Shown here piece by piece: positions 1-9,400 of a stretch of 32,469 nt of DNA. This DNA comes from Candidatus Latescibacter sp. (GTDB lineage: Bacteria; Latescibacterota; Latescibacteria; Latescibacterales; Latescibacteraceae), in NCBI GenBank assembly GCA_030692375.1, contig JAUYCD010000213.1:1-32469 (forward strand). Reading direction: 5' to 3'. Made by a program: the position numbers and the translations under genes. Numbering within the stretch: the stretch's first letter is position 1; every line of letters begins with the position of its first letter. Below the pieces are notes generated by a model. It saw only the letters and a list, made by a program, of their open reading frames with translations. It did not search any database and was not told the DNA's origin.

Positions 1-2
1 GG

Positions 3-128
3 CATGAACTCCGGCGAGTTACTACTCATACAAAACGATTCCAATCCAGCGACGAATGCTTTCAGGCGGTAAGCGAACACTTCAAATCAAGAATCGGTAA
101 AAATACCATGTATCGTCAACATATTTAA
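3..128 (+). pseudogene. Possible 3' end of a truncated gene, perhaps IS630-type transposase
   Basis: The third plus-strand frame is open from the window edge to a TAA at 126-128 and gives about 41 residues with mixed, protein-like composition, beginning HELRRVTTHTKRF and ending MYRQHI. The pattern of a Thr-His-Thr stretch, an aromatic residue and then a helix ending in a Phe-rich segment is loosely like the tail of IS630-family transposases. This is a weak impression without any catalytic motif in view. It could equally be the end of an unrelated gene, or a chance open frame. Sequence to the left of the window is needed to decide. Confidence 0.3.
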
Positions 129-469
129 GGGATTATATATAGGTTATGGTGGAAAAGAAAGATATTGTACCTCAACAGAAAGGATATGAACGAATGTCAA
201 AATGGAAGTTAACGGCATGTTTAAATTTTTAAGCACAATATATTAATACTCTATAGTCTGTCAAGATAAAAAGTATAATTTTTAGCATTTTTCACTAAGT
301 AGACTATTATATAACTATCTGTTTATTAGTGTTCTCTAAACAGCTACACATATACATACAGGGATGAGTATGAATAACCGTGTCATGCCGAACTTGTTTC
401 GGCATCTATACAATAAAAAAGGGCAGGTTTCTCCCCCACCTCTTTTTTTCTCTTCCACTTTTATTTCAC
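129..469. other. AT-rich intergenic region
   Basis: This stretch is markedly AT-rich and has no convincing gene. A 28-codon frame opens at 146 but has no ribosome binding site and no recognisable product. The only distinct element is the palindromic repeat at 382-405. No clear terminator for the leftward glyS transcript is visible, although short T-rich runs occur around 441-450. Confidence 0.6.
382..405 (+). repeat. Palindromic intergenic repeat, family A, copy 1
   Basis: This 24-nt sequence contains an interrupted palindrome, ATGCCGAA and TTCGGCAT arms around a short centre. The identical sequence occurs in reverse orientation at 4351-4374 and 24403-24426. All three copies are intergenic, so it is a dispersed REP-like element. 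Read as protein it gives MPNLFRHL or SCRTCFGI, which produces spurious N-terminal extensions on adjacent genes. Confidence 0.85.
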
Positions 470-1840
470 TCACTCCACATACGTCGATTCCAAACTGTCC
501 ACTGTTTCGGGACGCCGGTAATTGAGGATGGATTCGCGGATCATGGTTTTAAGCTCGCCGATCTTGACCCGCACCTGCTGCATGGAGTCGCGGTCGCGGA
601 CAGTGACTGTGTCGTCCTCTTTAGTTTGAGAGTCAACGGTCAGGCAGTAGGGGGTTCCGGCCTCGTCCATACGGCGGTAGCGGCGTCCGATGGTGCCGCC
701 CTCGTCGTAGAAGACGGGGAATTCGGGTTTTATCTCCTGATAGATTTCACGGGCGCGCTCAGGCATGCCGTCACGGCGCACCAGGGGCAGCACCGCGGCT
801 TTGATGGGCGCGATGAGCGGCGAAAGGCGCATGACCACCCGCGTTTCGTTCTCGAGCGGCTCCTCCTCGTAGGCGTCGCAGAGGACTTCGAGCATGGTGC
901 GGTCGCAGCCGGCGGAGGTCTCGATGATGTAGGGAATGAAACGCTCGTTATTCTCCTGGTCGAAATAGCTCATGTCCTTGCCGGAGTATTCGGCGTGGCG
1001 CTTGAGGTCGAAATCGGTGCGGTCGTGAACGCCCTCGAGCTCTGACCAGCCGAAGGGGAAAAGGTACTGGATATCGTAGGCGGATTTGGCGTAATGCGCC
1101 AGCTCCCCGGGGCCGTGCTGCTGCCAGCGGAGACGGTCCGGACGGATGCCGAGGCGCATGTGGAAGTCCCATCGTTTCTGCCGCCAGAAATCCATCCAGT
1201 AGTCATCATCGCCGGGCTTGATGAAGAACTGCATCTCCATCTGCTCGAACTCACGGGAGCGGAAGATGAAATTCCCCGGGGTAATCTCGTTGCGGAAGGC
1301 TTTGCCGATCTGGGCGATGCCGAAAGGAATTTTCTGGCGGGTAGAATTGACCACATTCAGGAAATTCACATAGATGCCCTGCGCCGTTTCGGGACGGAGG
1401 TAGGCGATGGAAGCAGAATCCTCGACCGGGCCGATATGGGTATTGAACATGAGGTTGAACTGGCGGACATCGGTCAGTTCGCCGCCGCACTCTGGGCAGA
1501 CCGGGGTGTCGATGTGATCGAACCGGAAGCGCCGCTTGCATTCCTTGCAGTCAACCATGGGATCGTGGAAACCCTCCACATGCCCTGAGGCCTCCCAGAC
1601 CCGCGGGTGCATGATGATGGCGGCGTCCAGCCCCACGATGTTCTCGTTCTCATGCACCATGGCTTTCCACCAGAGCTGCTTGATGTTGTTCTTGACCTCC
1701 ACCCCCAGGGGACCGTAATCCCAGCAGGCGGCCTGCCCGCCGTAAATCTCGGACGAAAGGTATATGAATCCCCGGCGTTTGCAGAGACTCGCGAGCTTAT
1801 CCATTTTTTCGGGCGCTTTGTTCCTGGTCGGCTTTGCCAT
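470..1840 (-). CDS. glyS: Glycyl-tRNA synthetase, single-chain (alpha2) type
   Basis: This class II aminoacyl-tRNA synthetase charges tRNA-Gly in the cytoplasm. The 456-residue protein is the dimeric single-polypeptide form found in archaea, eukaryotes and some bacteria, not the alpha2-beta2 glyQ/glyS form. It shows the N-terminal YGGQAACWDYGPLG block, a zinc-finger-like set of cysteines (about 98, 101, 115 and 118), the RPETAQGIYVNF block near 149-160, the motif 2 loop FRNEITPGNF near 182-191, and a motif 3 region with SAGCDRTMLEVLCDAYEEE, followed by an anticodon-binding domain. The ATG at 1840 is chosen because GGAGG lies just upstream and homologues begin here; the reading frame continues 40 codons further upstream into repeat sequence. 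recO lies upstream on the same strand, a neighbour pair also seen in Bacillus. Confidence 0.95.
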   Translation of the reverse strand: MAKPTRNKAPEKMDKLASLCKRRGFIYLSSEIYGGQAACWDYGPLGVEVKNNIKQLWWKAMVHENENIVGLDAAIIMHPRVWEASGHVEGFHDPMVDCKECKRRFRFDHIDTPVCPECGGELTDVRQFNLMFNTHIGPVEDSASIAYLRPETAQGIYVNFLNVVNSTRQKIPFGIAQIGKAFRNEITPGNFIFRSREFEQMEMQFFIKPGDDDYWMDFWRQKRWDFHMRLGIRPDRLRWQQHGPGELAHYAKSAYDIQYLFPFGWSELEGVHDRTDFDLKRHAEYSGKDMSYFDQENNERFIPYIIETSAGCDRTMLEVLCDAYEEEPLENETRVVMRLSPLIAPIKAAVLPLVRRDGMPERAREIYQEIKPEFPVFYDEGGTIGRRYRRMDEAGTPYCLTVDSQTKEDDTVTVRDRDSMQQVRVKIGELKTMIRESILNYRRPETVDSLESTYVE

Positions 1841-1918
1841 GTAACCTCCGTAAAAGTGGTGATGCGAAAAATTATGTATATAATAAAGCTCTGATTTTTC
1901 CTTTTCTGAACATAAACT

Positions 1919-2033
1919 ACAGCCCCCTATCCCTCTATCCCTTTCCCCCGAAGGGGGCAAGGGAAGTCATTACTAAACGGTCTCCTGCCCCCTCTGGGGG
2001 AAGGATGTCCGAAGGACAGAAAGGGGGGCAGCC
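1919..2033. repeat. Nested inverted-repeat element (about 115 bp), copy between glyS and recO
   Basis: Outer arms AGCCCCCT (1921-1928) and AGGGGGGC (2022-2029) enclose inner hairpins: TCCCCCGAAGGGGG near 1944-1957, CCCCCTCTGGGGG near 1988-2000 and GTCCGAAGGAC near 2007-2017. The outer arm ACAGCCCCCTA resembles that of the element at 26261-26398, and the layout of outer arms with inner hairpins is shared with 4501-4610. It carries no coding capacity and could fold into a stable RNA structure between the two genes. Confidence 0.6.
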
Positions 2034-2079
2034 TCCAACAATCTCGACTTATGCAAGAGGCTCTCCTGGATTCCTTCCC

Positions 2080-2892
2080 TCATCCTTCATCCTTCATCTT
2101 TTCAGAGAAAAGTGAGTTCTCTTTTTCAAATGCCTCCAATTTCCGTAGGAATGCCAGAGAGCGCGGGGGCCGTGATGTTCCGGTATGGTAGGAAAAGAAC
2201 TGGAGTACCGCGTTTTCGATCTCCGCGCGCTGACGGGGGCCGATGCTGATCCGCGAAAGCTCATCATACCGGGCGCTTAACAGGCTTTTCATCACCATCA
2301 GCGCTCCGGGGCTTATCCAGAATCCGTACCTTTCACCGCTGCTTGTGCAGGAGCAAATGAGGCCGCCGTCCGAATAGCTGAAAAATACCCGCTCTGACAT
2401 GGGTTTCTTGCCGCAGACCACACAGCGGTCGAACACGGGCTGGTATCCTGCCGCGTTCACCAGTTTCAGCATGAAACGCCAGAGATGCTTGTCCACGTCC
2501 TTTTCTGTACTCCTCTCCAGATCCTCGAGAGATTCCTTAAGTAGCATGAATGTTCCGGCGGCCGGGTCCTCCGGCATGGTGACTGTCTGAGCGGCTTCCA
2601 CCATGCACGAAGCGGTGGTGAGCATCCGTATGTCCGATTTCACCCGGGAAAATGCTTCGATAAGCTCAACACTTCCGAGCGTTTGAATCTCACGGTTGTC
2701 ACGGTGATAGTAAATGCCGTCGATGAGAGTTACCGGCTCGAGAGCGGCGCCATACCGGCTTTGTGGTCGGCGGGCGCCCTTGGCCATCACTTTGACAAGG
2801 CCGTACTGCTCGGTTATGAGGGAGACCAGCTTGGAGGAGTTTGACATTCGCATGGTGTTGGACACCACGGCGCGAGTGGAACGAAGTCCCAT
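2080..2892 (-). CDS. recO: DNA repair protein RecO
   Basis: RecO works with RecR (and RecF where present) to load RecA onto SSB-coated single-stranded DNA during gap repair and recombination. The 270-residue protein has the N-terminal OB-fold pattern TRAVVSNTMRMSNSSKLVSLITEQYG followed by the family hallmark VMAKGARR. A helical core comes next, then a CVVCGKK and LICSC cysteine pair set typical of the RecO zinc module. The start at 2892 keeps the complete OB-fold, and no better downstream methionine exists. It lies 11 nt after the DUF502 gene and is followed by glyS after a repeat-containing gap. Its presence matters because recF is missing from the dnaN locus, and the RecOR pathway can work without RecF. 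Confidence 0.93.
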   Translation of the reverse strand: MGLRSTRAVVSNTMRMSNSSKLVSLITEQYGLVKVMAKGARRPQSRYGAALEPVTLIDGIYYHRDNREIQTLGSVELIEAFSRVKSDIRMLTTASCMVEAAQTVTMPEDPAAGTFMLLKESLEDLERSTEKDVDKHLWRFMLKLVNAAGYQPVFDRCVVCGKKPMSERVFFSYSDGGLICSCTSSGERYGFWISPGALMVMKSLLSARYDELSRISIGPRQRAEIENAVLQFFSYHTGTSRPPRSLAFLRKLEAFEKENSLFSEKMKDEG

Positions 2893-2903
2893 GGAAAAAA
2901 ACC

Positions 2904-3560
2904 TTACATGATTTTGGGCACAGTAGCTTCATCCGGTCCCACAAATCCGGCGCTGATGATGAGTTTCATAACATCTTCTGATGTTATATCGAGAGGAATG
3001 AGTTCATCCTCGGGGACATATATAAGCATACCGGAAGTAGGATTCGGGGCTGTGGCGAGATACACGCCCAGCACCTTTTTCCCCGCTTTATCCGAAAAAT
3101 GCCTGGTGCGCTCGTTGGTTATCCATCCGATGGAAAATATACCCCGGCGGGGATACTCCACCATAACCGGTTTGCCGAGATTCATCTTGCTGGAATCTTT
3201 AAACACATCTGAGAGCTGACGGGTGGCTATATATATTTTATTCAGGAGCGGGATACGGTGCATCAACCCCTCCCACAATCCGAAAAACTTTTTCCCCACA
3301 TAGAAACGTACGAAAAATCCGAACAGGGTGATAAAAATGACCAGTGTGAGGGCGCCCAGTCCCGGGATGTGAGTCACCGAATATCCCAGGTATTCGAAGA
3401 GCCGGGTATAGAGCTTTCCAAAAATGCCATCGAACATGCGGAAGAGAATCACCAGCACCCATATTGTTACCGCAGTCGGCGTCAGAATCAGAAGACCGGT
3501 GGTAAAATAGTTCCGCAGTTTGTGAAACCGTGATTTTTTCTTTTCTTCTTTATTTACCAT
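2904..3560 (-). CDS. DUF502 family inner-membrane protein
   Basis: This 218-residue protein matches the DUF502 family, whose function is not established. A basic N-terminus (KEEKKKSRFHKLR) precedes two predicted membrane helices at roughly residues 20-40 (TGLLILTPTAVTIWVLVILF) and 66-86, connected by an amphipathic segment, LYTRLFEYLGYSV. A soluble domain follows with the characteristic VEYPRRGIFSIGWITNE stretch and the NPTSGMLIYVPEDELIPLDI block. Its start overlaps the end of the upstream FtsB-like gene by 11 nt, so translation is probably coupled. It sits in a run with hisI, ftsB-like, recO and glyS; the run looks like an operon of convenience and does not reveal the function. Confidence 0.88.
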   Translation of the reverse strand: MVNKEEKKKSRFHKLRNYFTTGLLILTPTAVTIWVLVILFRMFDGIFGKLYTRLFEYLGYSVTHIPGLGALTLVIFITLFGFFVRFYVGKKFFGLWEGLMHRIPLLNKIYIATRQLSDVFKDSSKMNLGKPVMVEYPRRGIFSIGWITNERTRHFSDKAGKKVLGVYLATAPNPTSGMLIYVPEDELIPLDITSEDVMKLIISAGFVGPDEATVPKIM

Positions 3561-3885
3561 TCTTTTTAATCCCTGATGTGTCGGGCGAAGATATCAGGAA
3601 TACCTCCCACCCTTTTTTTATCATTCCGTACTCCTTACGGGCTATTTCTTCCATGTAGGTCGAATCTTTCTCTAGGCGGTATAACTCCATGAGAAGCTTC
3701 CTCTTTTCATCGAGAGCAGAATCCCGGGCCTGAATTTCCTTTTTTTTTATTCTGCTGAGCTGATGGATCTTTATGAAGCTGCGGCTCGAAATAAGAATCC
3801 CGAACGCCACAACGATAAGGATACAGGCAATTATGATCCTGCCCGGCTTTAATTTCTTCTTTCGCCTGTTGACTAGGGCGGCCAC
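3550..3885 (-). CDS. Septum formation initiator (FtsB/DivIC-like)
   Basis: FtsB and DivIC are small bitopic division proteins that join FtsL and FtsQ/DivIB at the septum. The 111-residue product has a basic cytoplasmic tail (RRKKKLKPGR), one membrane helix at about 16-34 (IIIACILIVVAFGILISS), a charged coiled coil at about 42-75, and then the family signature YMEEIARKEYGMIKKGWEV, in which the motif AR.EYGM.K.GE is nearly complete. The start is a GTG at 3885; an ATG ten bases upstream is in another frame. It lies 15 nt after hisI and overlaps the DUF502 gene. No dcw-cluster genes are nearby. Assignment to FtsB rather than DivIC is not possible from sequence alone. Confidence 0.85.
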   Translation of the reverse strand: MAALVNRRKKKLKPGRIIIACILIVVAFGILISSRSFIKIHQLSRIKKKEIQARDSALDEKRKLLMELYRLEKDSTYMEEIARKEYGMIKKGWEVFLISSPDTSGIKKNGK

Positions 3886-3900
3886 ACGAAACCATCTTTT

Positions 3901-4281
3901 CTATTTGTCTTCCGGCTGGAAAATTCTTTCGCCGATTACAATAAATTCAATATCAGAGGGGTCGATTTTACGGTAGAAACAGGAGCGGTAACCGTCATGA
4001 CAGGCGGCGCCGTCACCCTTCGGGGTGACCTTGAAAAGGAGACAGTCTGCATCGCAATCCACATACACTTCATTGACCACCTGGAGATTCCCCGATGTTT
4101 CCCCCTTGACCCAGAGCTTCTGGCGTGATCTCGACCAGTAGGTCATGACGCTGGTTTCCAGGGTCTTTTTCAGACTTTCGCTGTTCATCCAGGCGAACAT
4201 CAATATCTCTCCTGTCACGGTATCCTGGGTTATTGCCGGCACCAGCCCCTTCTCGTCATACTTTATGTCATCGATATTCAC
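3901..4281 (-). CDS. hisI: Phosphoribosyl-AMP cyclohydrolase
   Basis: HisI opens the adenine ring of phosphoribosyl-AMP, the third step of histidine biosynthesis, in the cytoplasm. The 126-residue protein is the stand-alone cyclohydrolase without a HisE domain. It carries the substrate-binding block [18 protein letters not shown] (residues 48-65), the magnesium aspartates in DCDADC (75-80) and zinc cysteines at about 76, 94 and 101 ([12 protein letters not shown]). The GTG at 4281 is chosen because GGGGAG lies about 7 nt upstream and the family begins here; the frame extends 36 codons further, but that extension is encoded by the palindromic repeat. No other his genes are present, so this is an isolated pathway gene at the head of the ftsB-like/DUF502/recO/glyS run. 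Confidence 0.95.
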   Translation of the reverse strand: MNIDDIKYDEKGLVPAITQDTVTGEILMFAWMNSESLKKTLETSVMTYWSRSRQKLWVKGETSGNLQVVNEVYVDCDADCLLFKVTPKGDGAACHDGYRSCFYRKIDPSDIEFIVIGERIFQPEDK

Positions 4282-4350
4282 AAGAATCTCCCCAAAATTG
4301 AAGTAAAAAAACAATGATAATTTGACGTTTTGTAGTTGTTTTAAAGATAG

Positions 4351-4374
4351 ATGCCGAAACAAGTTCGGCATGAC
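4351..4374 (-). repeat. Palindromic intergenic repeat, family A, copy 2
   Basis: This is a 24-nt exact copy, in reverse orientation, of the element at 382-405, located upstream of hisI. Read leftwards it supplies an in-frame ATG that would extend hisI with MPNLFRHL, which explains the false longer frame. Confidence 0.85.
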
Positions 4375-4500
4375 GTCATCCGATGTCACACTTTAATCAC
4401 CGGAGCAATATATAGGCTTTAATACTTTTCATCCTTCAGATTTCAGATTTCATTCTTGATGATCCGTCAAAAAGTGTTACAAAGTCTTCAGTTCTGTCGA

Positions 4501-4610
4501 AACCTCACCCGGCCTGTGGCCACCCTCTCCTAGTCAGGAGAGGGTAAAGACTTGGCTCGCCGTGAGTTACCCCCTCTCCTGACTAGGAGAGGGGGACAGG
4601 GGGTGAGGTT
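4501..4610. repeat. Nested inverted-repeat element (110 bp) between hisI and the Omp85 gene
   Basis: Perfect 10-bp terminal inverted repeats AACCTCACCC (4501-4510) and GGGTGAGGTT (4601-4610) enclose two strong hairpins: CCCTCTCCT/AGGAGAGGG with loop AGTC (4523-4544) and CCCCTCTCCT/AGGAGAGGGG with loop GACT (4571-4594). The two inner hairpins are near copies of each other. The element lies downstream of the Omp85 gene and may also stop its leftward transcript. Together with the rest of 4282-4654, which holds no gene, it makes this gap purely repeat and regulatory sequence. Confidence 0.85.
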
Positions 4611-4654
4611 TATAAAGCAGAGTAGGAGGTAATATTTCCTTTTTTGCCACAGCA

Positions 4655-6421
4655 TCAAAATTCCGTGCTCAGCCGTACATGGAGTTTCCCCTCCCCAGGG
4701 CTGTCGCCCCGTCCGAGACCGTAATCGAAACCGAGCATCCCCGCCCGCGACTGGAGCCGCAGCCCGAATCCGTAACCGGTCCGGGTGAGCGACCGGGTAA
4801 CAATCCCCCCGCCGGACTGCACTCGATCCTGAAGGTAGCCGGTATCGACAAACACGAATACACGCGAGGTCTCCCCGGTGAGAAAACGGTACTCCACAGT
4901 TGAGATAAGCGCCCGCACCGCCGGGAATATCCGCTCACGGTATCCGCGGAGAGTGGAAGCGCCTCCCAGCCACCAGCGGTCGGAGGGATCGAGCAGGCCG
5001 TTTCCGGCGGTCACATCACGGTAGCTCAACAGTATGGCGACACTCTGATGCAGCGCAGTGGGGATATAATTATCCAGACCGAGTTCGGTTCGCGTCAGGC
5101 TCGTTCGCGCTCCACCCCCGAACCGATAGTTTTTCACAACCGTGGACCAGGCGGCGGCATACCTCGCACCGCTTCGGGGATTGGCGGGATTATCAACTGC
5201 GTTCCAGGATATTCCCGCTTCGATGCCGGTCGCGCCATAGCTCCGTGTGGAATCGGAGCTTACTTTTTCGTACCGGAATCCCGCGTTTGCCTGGAGTCTT
5301 CCCAGGGTATGCCCGATTCCTGCGGAAAAAAGCGTGCGAGTGTAGCCCTGCGCCTGACGGTCTTCCTGGGAAAAGACGCCGCTTGCGTTCACCGGAAATC
5401 CAAACGCCCAGGGTTCCTCGTAGCGAAGCTCCAAGTCAGAGCTTTTATTGCCCAGGTTTTCCCACCGGACACGTGCCGAGCGCCCGCTTCCGAACAAATT
5501 GGCAAGCCCCAGGTCAACTTTTCCCACCAGCTCTCCGGAACCGCCGCCGCCCGCCGGCTGGTATCCAATGACGCCGTCGAAGGTTCCCTGGCTTCCCTCC
5601 TCCATATTCACCAACAGAAGACCTTTTCCGGCGTCGGTATATTCTATGGATGGATCGCTGGAGAGGCGCAGAAACCGCATTCTTCCGACCGCCGAGCGGA
5701 CTTCGGAAACCATTTCCGGGGAGATATCTCTGCCCCTGAAACGTACAAGCTCACGCCGCACTGTTACATCTTTTGTCACTGTCAAACCCTGGATTACTAT
5801 TGAATCCACATGGGCTTTTGCGCCGGGCTGGACTTGCAGGACAACGTCGATAGTGTCGCCGTGGGCAGTCAGTTTCGGGCCGACCGACGCGCCGGGAAAA
5901 CCGTTATCGGCGAGTCCAATTACGATTGCCTGTGCGAGCGAATCGAGCGCCCGGCGGGTGAATGGTTTCCCGTATAGATCCTGGGGCGGTTCTTTCACCA
6001 CGCTCCTAATCCCTTCCGGAACGGTGAGAATAATAGTACCGAACAGCACAGGCGCGCCGGCTTCGATGCGGAAGATGAGAAGAGTACGCTCTGCCTTCGT
6101 GGAATCAACCGAAGAGGCGACAGAGGCGCTCCACCAGCCCTGCTCATGGAGATAGTCGGCGAGTGCGGCGCGGTCATGCTCGATGAGGCCGTCGTTCAGG
6201 ATGCCGCCGGGCCTGGAAAGGATAATACGGTCAATATCCGCGCGGGGTATTCTTTCAATTCCGGTGACCAGAACGGAATCCAGCCGTGCATCGTAAGCCG
6301 CAGCGCGGTTTTTCTGCTCCCCCGGAGGACGGACGGTTTGCGCAAAGACCGTAAAGTTTCCCGGTAATGCCAGGAGAATCAATAGCAGCAATAAGGGGAA
6401 GATGCTAGTATGCTTTTTCAT
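4655..6421 (-). CDS. Omp85-family outer-membrane protein (TamA/BamA-like)
   Basis: Omp85 proteins insert or secrete proteins through the outer membrane. The 588-residue product has a signal peptide (KKHTSIFPLLLLLILLALPG with a cleavage region near AQT at 27-29), then about three POTRA-like beta-alpha-beta domains (near 48-122, 123-205 and 206-277; for example VDSIVIQGLTVTKDVTVRRE), and a C-terminal barrel with WWLGGASTLRGYRE, which matches the family's conserved GG...LRGY segment. It ends in phenylalanine (VRLSTEF), the usual outer-membrane barrel terminus. Length and POTRA number fit TamA better than the five-POTRA BamA. It lies 9 nt after the large outer-membrane protein gene, so the two are almost certainly co-transcribed. 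No TamB-like DUF490 gene is present. Confidence 0.88.
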   Translation of the reverse strand: MKKHTSIFPLLLLLILLALPGNFTVFAQTVRPPGEQKNRAAAYDARLDSVLVTGIERIPRADIDRIILSRPGGILNDGLIEHDRAALADYLHEQGWWSASVASSVDSTKAERTLLIFRIEAGAPVLFGTIILTVPEGIRSVVKEPPQDLYGKPFTRRALDSLAQAIVIGLADNGFPGASVGPKLTAHGDTIDVVLQVQPGAKAHVDSIVIQGLTVTKDVTVRRELVRFRGRDISPEMVSEVRSAVGRMRFLRLSSDPSIEYTDAGKGLLLVNMEEGSQGTFDGVIGYQPAGGGGSGELVGKVDLGLANLFGSGRSARVRWENLGNKSSDLELRYEEPWAFGFPVNASGVFSQEDRQAQGYTRTLFSAGIGHTLGRLQANAGFRYEKVSSDSTRSYGATGIEAGISWNAVDNPANPRSGARYAAAWSTVVKNYRFGGGARTSLTRTELGLDNYIPTALHQSVAILLSYRDVTAGNGLLDPSDRWWLGGASTLRGYRERIFPAVRALISTVEYRFLTGETSRVFVFVDTGYLQDRVQSGGGIVTRSLTRTGYGFGLRLQSRAGMLGFDYGLGRGDSPGEGKLHVRLSTEF

Positions 6422-6430
6422 AATCCCTTC

Positions 6431-9400
6431 TCAAAAGAGCGCCCGAAGCTGCATCGAGGCGAAGTTCTCGAATCCACGGTCGGCGAATTTGCGGCCTGTA
6501 TACGAGGCGATAGCGTTCATCCGCTGGGACAGGCGGTAGTCATACAAAACCTGGATATCGTGATTCTTGCCTTCCTTGCGGCCGCGCGCCATGGTATAGG
6601 GAAGCTGCGCTCCCGGCTGTGCGCCCTTTAAGCCGACTGAAGTGAACGTATACCGGGCTTCCACTTTTCCCCGCCCGGAGAACCGGTAAGTCAGGCCGGG
6701 TTTCAGCAGATAATACTGCGCCCGGAGTGCTGTAACCGCATCACGGTCATACCCGCCGCCGCCGCTCAACGACAGGGTAACCAGGGGCTTGGGATACAGG
6801 GAAACTCCCGCCTCGCCGGAGAGCGACCGGACATTGAAATCACCCGACTGATGGCCTTCCATGAACCGCGACCATGCCGCCCGGGTGAGGGTCAGCTCGC
6901 CGTCGCTTGCGCCGCTCTCAATAGGGAGGCGTAAACGGACCGACTGCTCCTCCTCCCCATTCCTCTCGCCCCCGGTCACAAATTCGGCGTTATATGCATC
7001 CCTTCGAAACAGCCGCAGCCGGATCGATCCCTTGTCGCCCGAAACCGGAAGGATGATATCCTGTTGTATCCGTGAATCGCCGGAAAGAGTTGTTCCTTTT
7101 TTTCGGAAAGAGCCCAGTTTCAAGAGGAATAGCTCTGATGCGGGGGCGGAAGATTTTTCATTGATTTCCACAGAAGTCTCTGAGCTGATTTTACCATTTC
7201 CGCAGAGCCGTGCGAGCAACGCGCCGGGAATATCCAGACCGAGCTTCCCGTATGCGTGCACCATGTTCACCGGACGGTAGTCATCCAGCGTTTCTACAAA
7301 GAGAATGTATGAGCCGTGCTCGTCGGGGATGAATTCATCCGGGTCCCGGATACCGTCGTGATTGGCGTCTTCCCAGCGGTAGGCGCCCCTTCCCGCGCCT
7401 GTGTAAATGTAATTCTTGCGCTTGGAAGCCTCGCGGAGCCTTCCCGCCTGATAGGAGCCGTCAAACCGCAGGAATCCCTTCTCCGGCCGGTAATAGCCTT
7501 CCACCAGGGCCTGGTCGGTGGAGGTACGGGATGATCCGGCCAGAGAATACTCACGGCGGGAATAGGAGGTTTTCAACGTTCCGAGAATTCCCTTTCCGGC
7601 GGTGAGCTCGATACTCCCCCCCCGCGCCAGAGCGCTGTCCTCCCAGGCTGTATTCTTAGCCCGGTCATTCCGGTAGAACCATTCAAGGCCGCCCTTTATC
7701 CCGCCCACATCCGGCGTTTTGAGACGGGCGCGAAGATCGTTGTATGTTTCCCCGTGTGTGAATATCCCATGGCCTTCAGCACGTTCGCCTTCATACGCGA
7801 GAGAGGGGGCGAAACCACCCAGGCTCGTTTCCATACCGCCGAGAATGCGGCTGATGCTCTCGTCCGGCAGGCCGGGGACTGCTTCGCGGCTGATGTTGTC
7901 CACAGCCAGGCGGCTCCTGAAAAGATCGCCCCAGGAAAACATGCCTGATACACCATCACGGTTCGATGACGCCGAGCCGCCATACTCTGCGCGTCCGCTC
8001 CGGATGGCAAGCCCTGTTCCGCTGAATCTTCCTGACGGCAGAGAAAATCCTCCCGAATACTCCGACACCGTCTCCTGTCCGGTCTGGGTAATGAGCGGGA
8101 GGCCCCACCGGCGGTTCTCTTCGGCTGACCGGTCACGGTCGAGCGGGCTGAACGTCTTTCCCTGGGAGCGGCGGCTGCCGGCAAATTCAAGCCGTACAGG
8201 CATTCCGATCTGCACCGTGGGCGCCGCTTTCAGCTCGAAACGATAAGCCCCGCCGGTGTTATCGGCATCGTTCAGCCGGGAAAGGGTATTACGGTCAAAG
8301 GACGAACCGGCGATCTCCGATTCAAAGCTCACCCCGGAAAAGGGTGTTATGGTCAGTCTCATTCCGGTCAACTGATGGGAAACGGGGGCCGAAAGGACGG
8401 TCACCGGGTCAAACGATGCGCCGGAGCCGGGTCCGGCTTTCCCCGGGGGAACATACTCGTAGACGCCTCCGCCCAGATAGCGGTAATGGCCTATATCCTG
8501 TCCGATCCAGGAAAACGTTGCATTATACGCGCCCTTGCCCCGGGGATTGTAGACGAGGATCCCGCCGATCATATCGTACGCTCCGGTGGAGTCTCCGAGC
8601 GCCGGGCGGATTCCGCCGGTCACCGCGAGCGAGTCTCCGGCCTGGGCCAGCGCGCTCCGGGCGGCATCGTTCAGAGTCCCCAGCACAGGCCGTGAGGGGT
8701 CATCCGCCTCCCGCGCCGCAGACACGGAAAGTTTCACCCGACCGTTCAGGAAGGAACCGTCCGCGCCTGTGGAATAAAAGGTGCGGCGGAAGCTTTCGCT
8801 CGTGTATTCGTAATCGGCCACAATGCGCATGTCAGAGCCGATGATACGGGCAGCGGTGAAAGTGACCTCTCCGGTGGTGTAATCGATGATGTAATCGTAA
8901 TTGTTCCCCCGGGTGAGTTGGATTCCGTTGATCCAGATTTTTTCGGTGCCCGGGATGATGGAGATGTCACGGTTGCCGTTCTGTGCAATGAGGCGGTAGG
9001 GGCCCTGGTTGCCTTCCACCGGGGCAATGGTCGTGCTCATGTACCGCCCGTCCGAAACAGCGCCCGAACCGAACATGGAGAATCCGCCGCCGTTCACTGT
9101 GACTTTCGCCCCGGAAAGCCGCCGCGACCAGGTATCCCACCGCCCTCCTTCATGACGGAGATCGTTGTCGCCCATGTCGGCGCTGAAATGCTTCCCTCTG
9201 AGCTCGATCAGCACCCGGTCCAGTTCCTCAAGCTCGCGGGTGTCGCCCTCAGGACTGATGGGGACATTCTGGTCGGAGACAGCGGCGTTCAGAGTAATGT
9301 CTTCGGTCAGCTTCCCGGAGATGTTGAGGCGCAGGCTCTGGTTCAGCGCCGTCTCCTGCCCGGCCCCAACATTGACATCGAAAGTCTTCGAGCCGCCGAA

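Noticed and set aside
146-232. Plus-strand 28-codon frame in the left intergenic region
   Set aside because: No ribosome binding site, no known small-protein features, and AT-rich DNA yields such frames by chance.
380-1045. Long plus-strand frame of 221 codons opposite glyS
   Set aside because: It overlaps the confident glyS gene on the other strand and begins in a palindromic repeat; composition is that of an antisense shadow.
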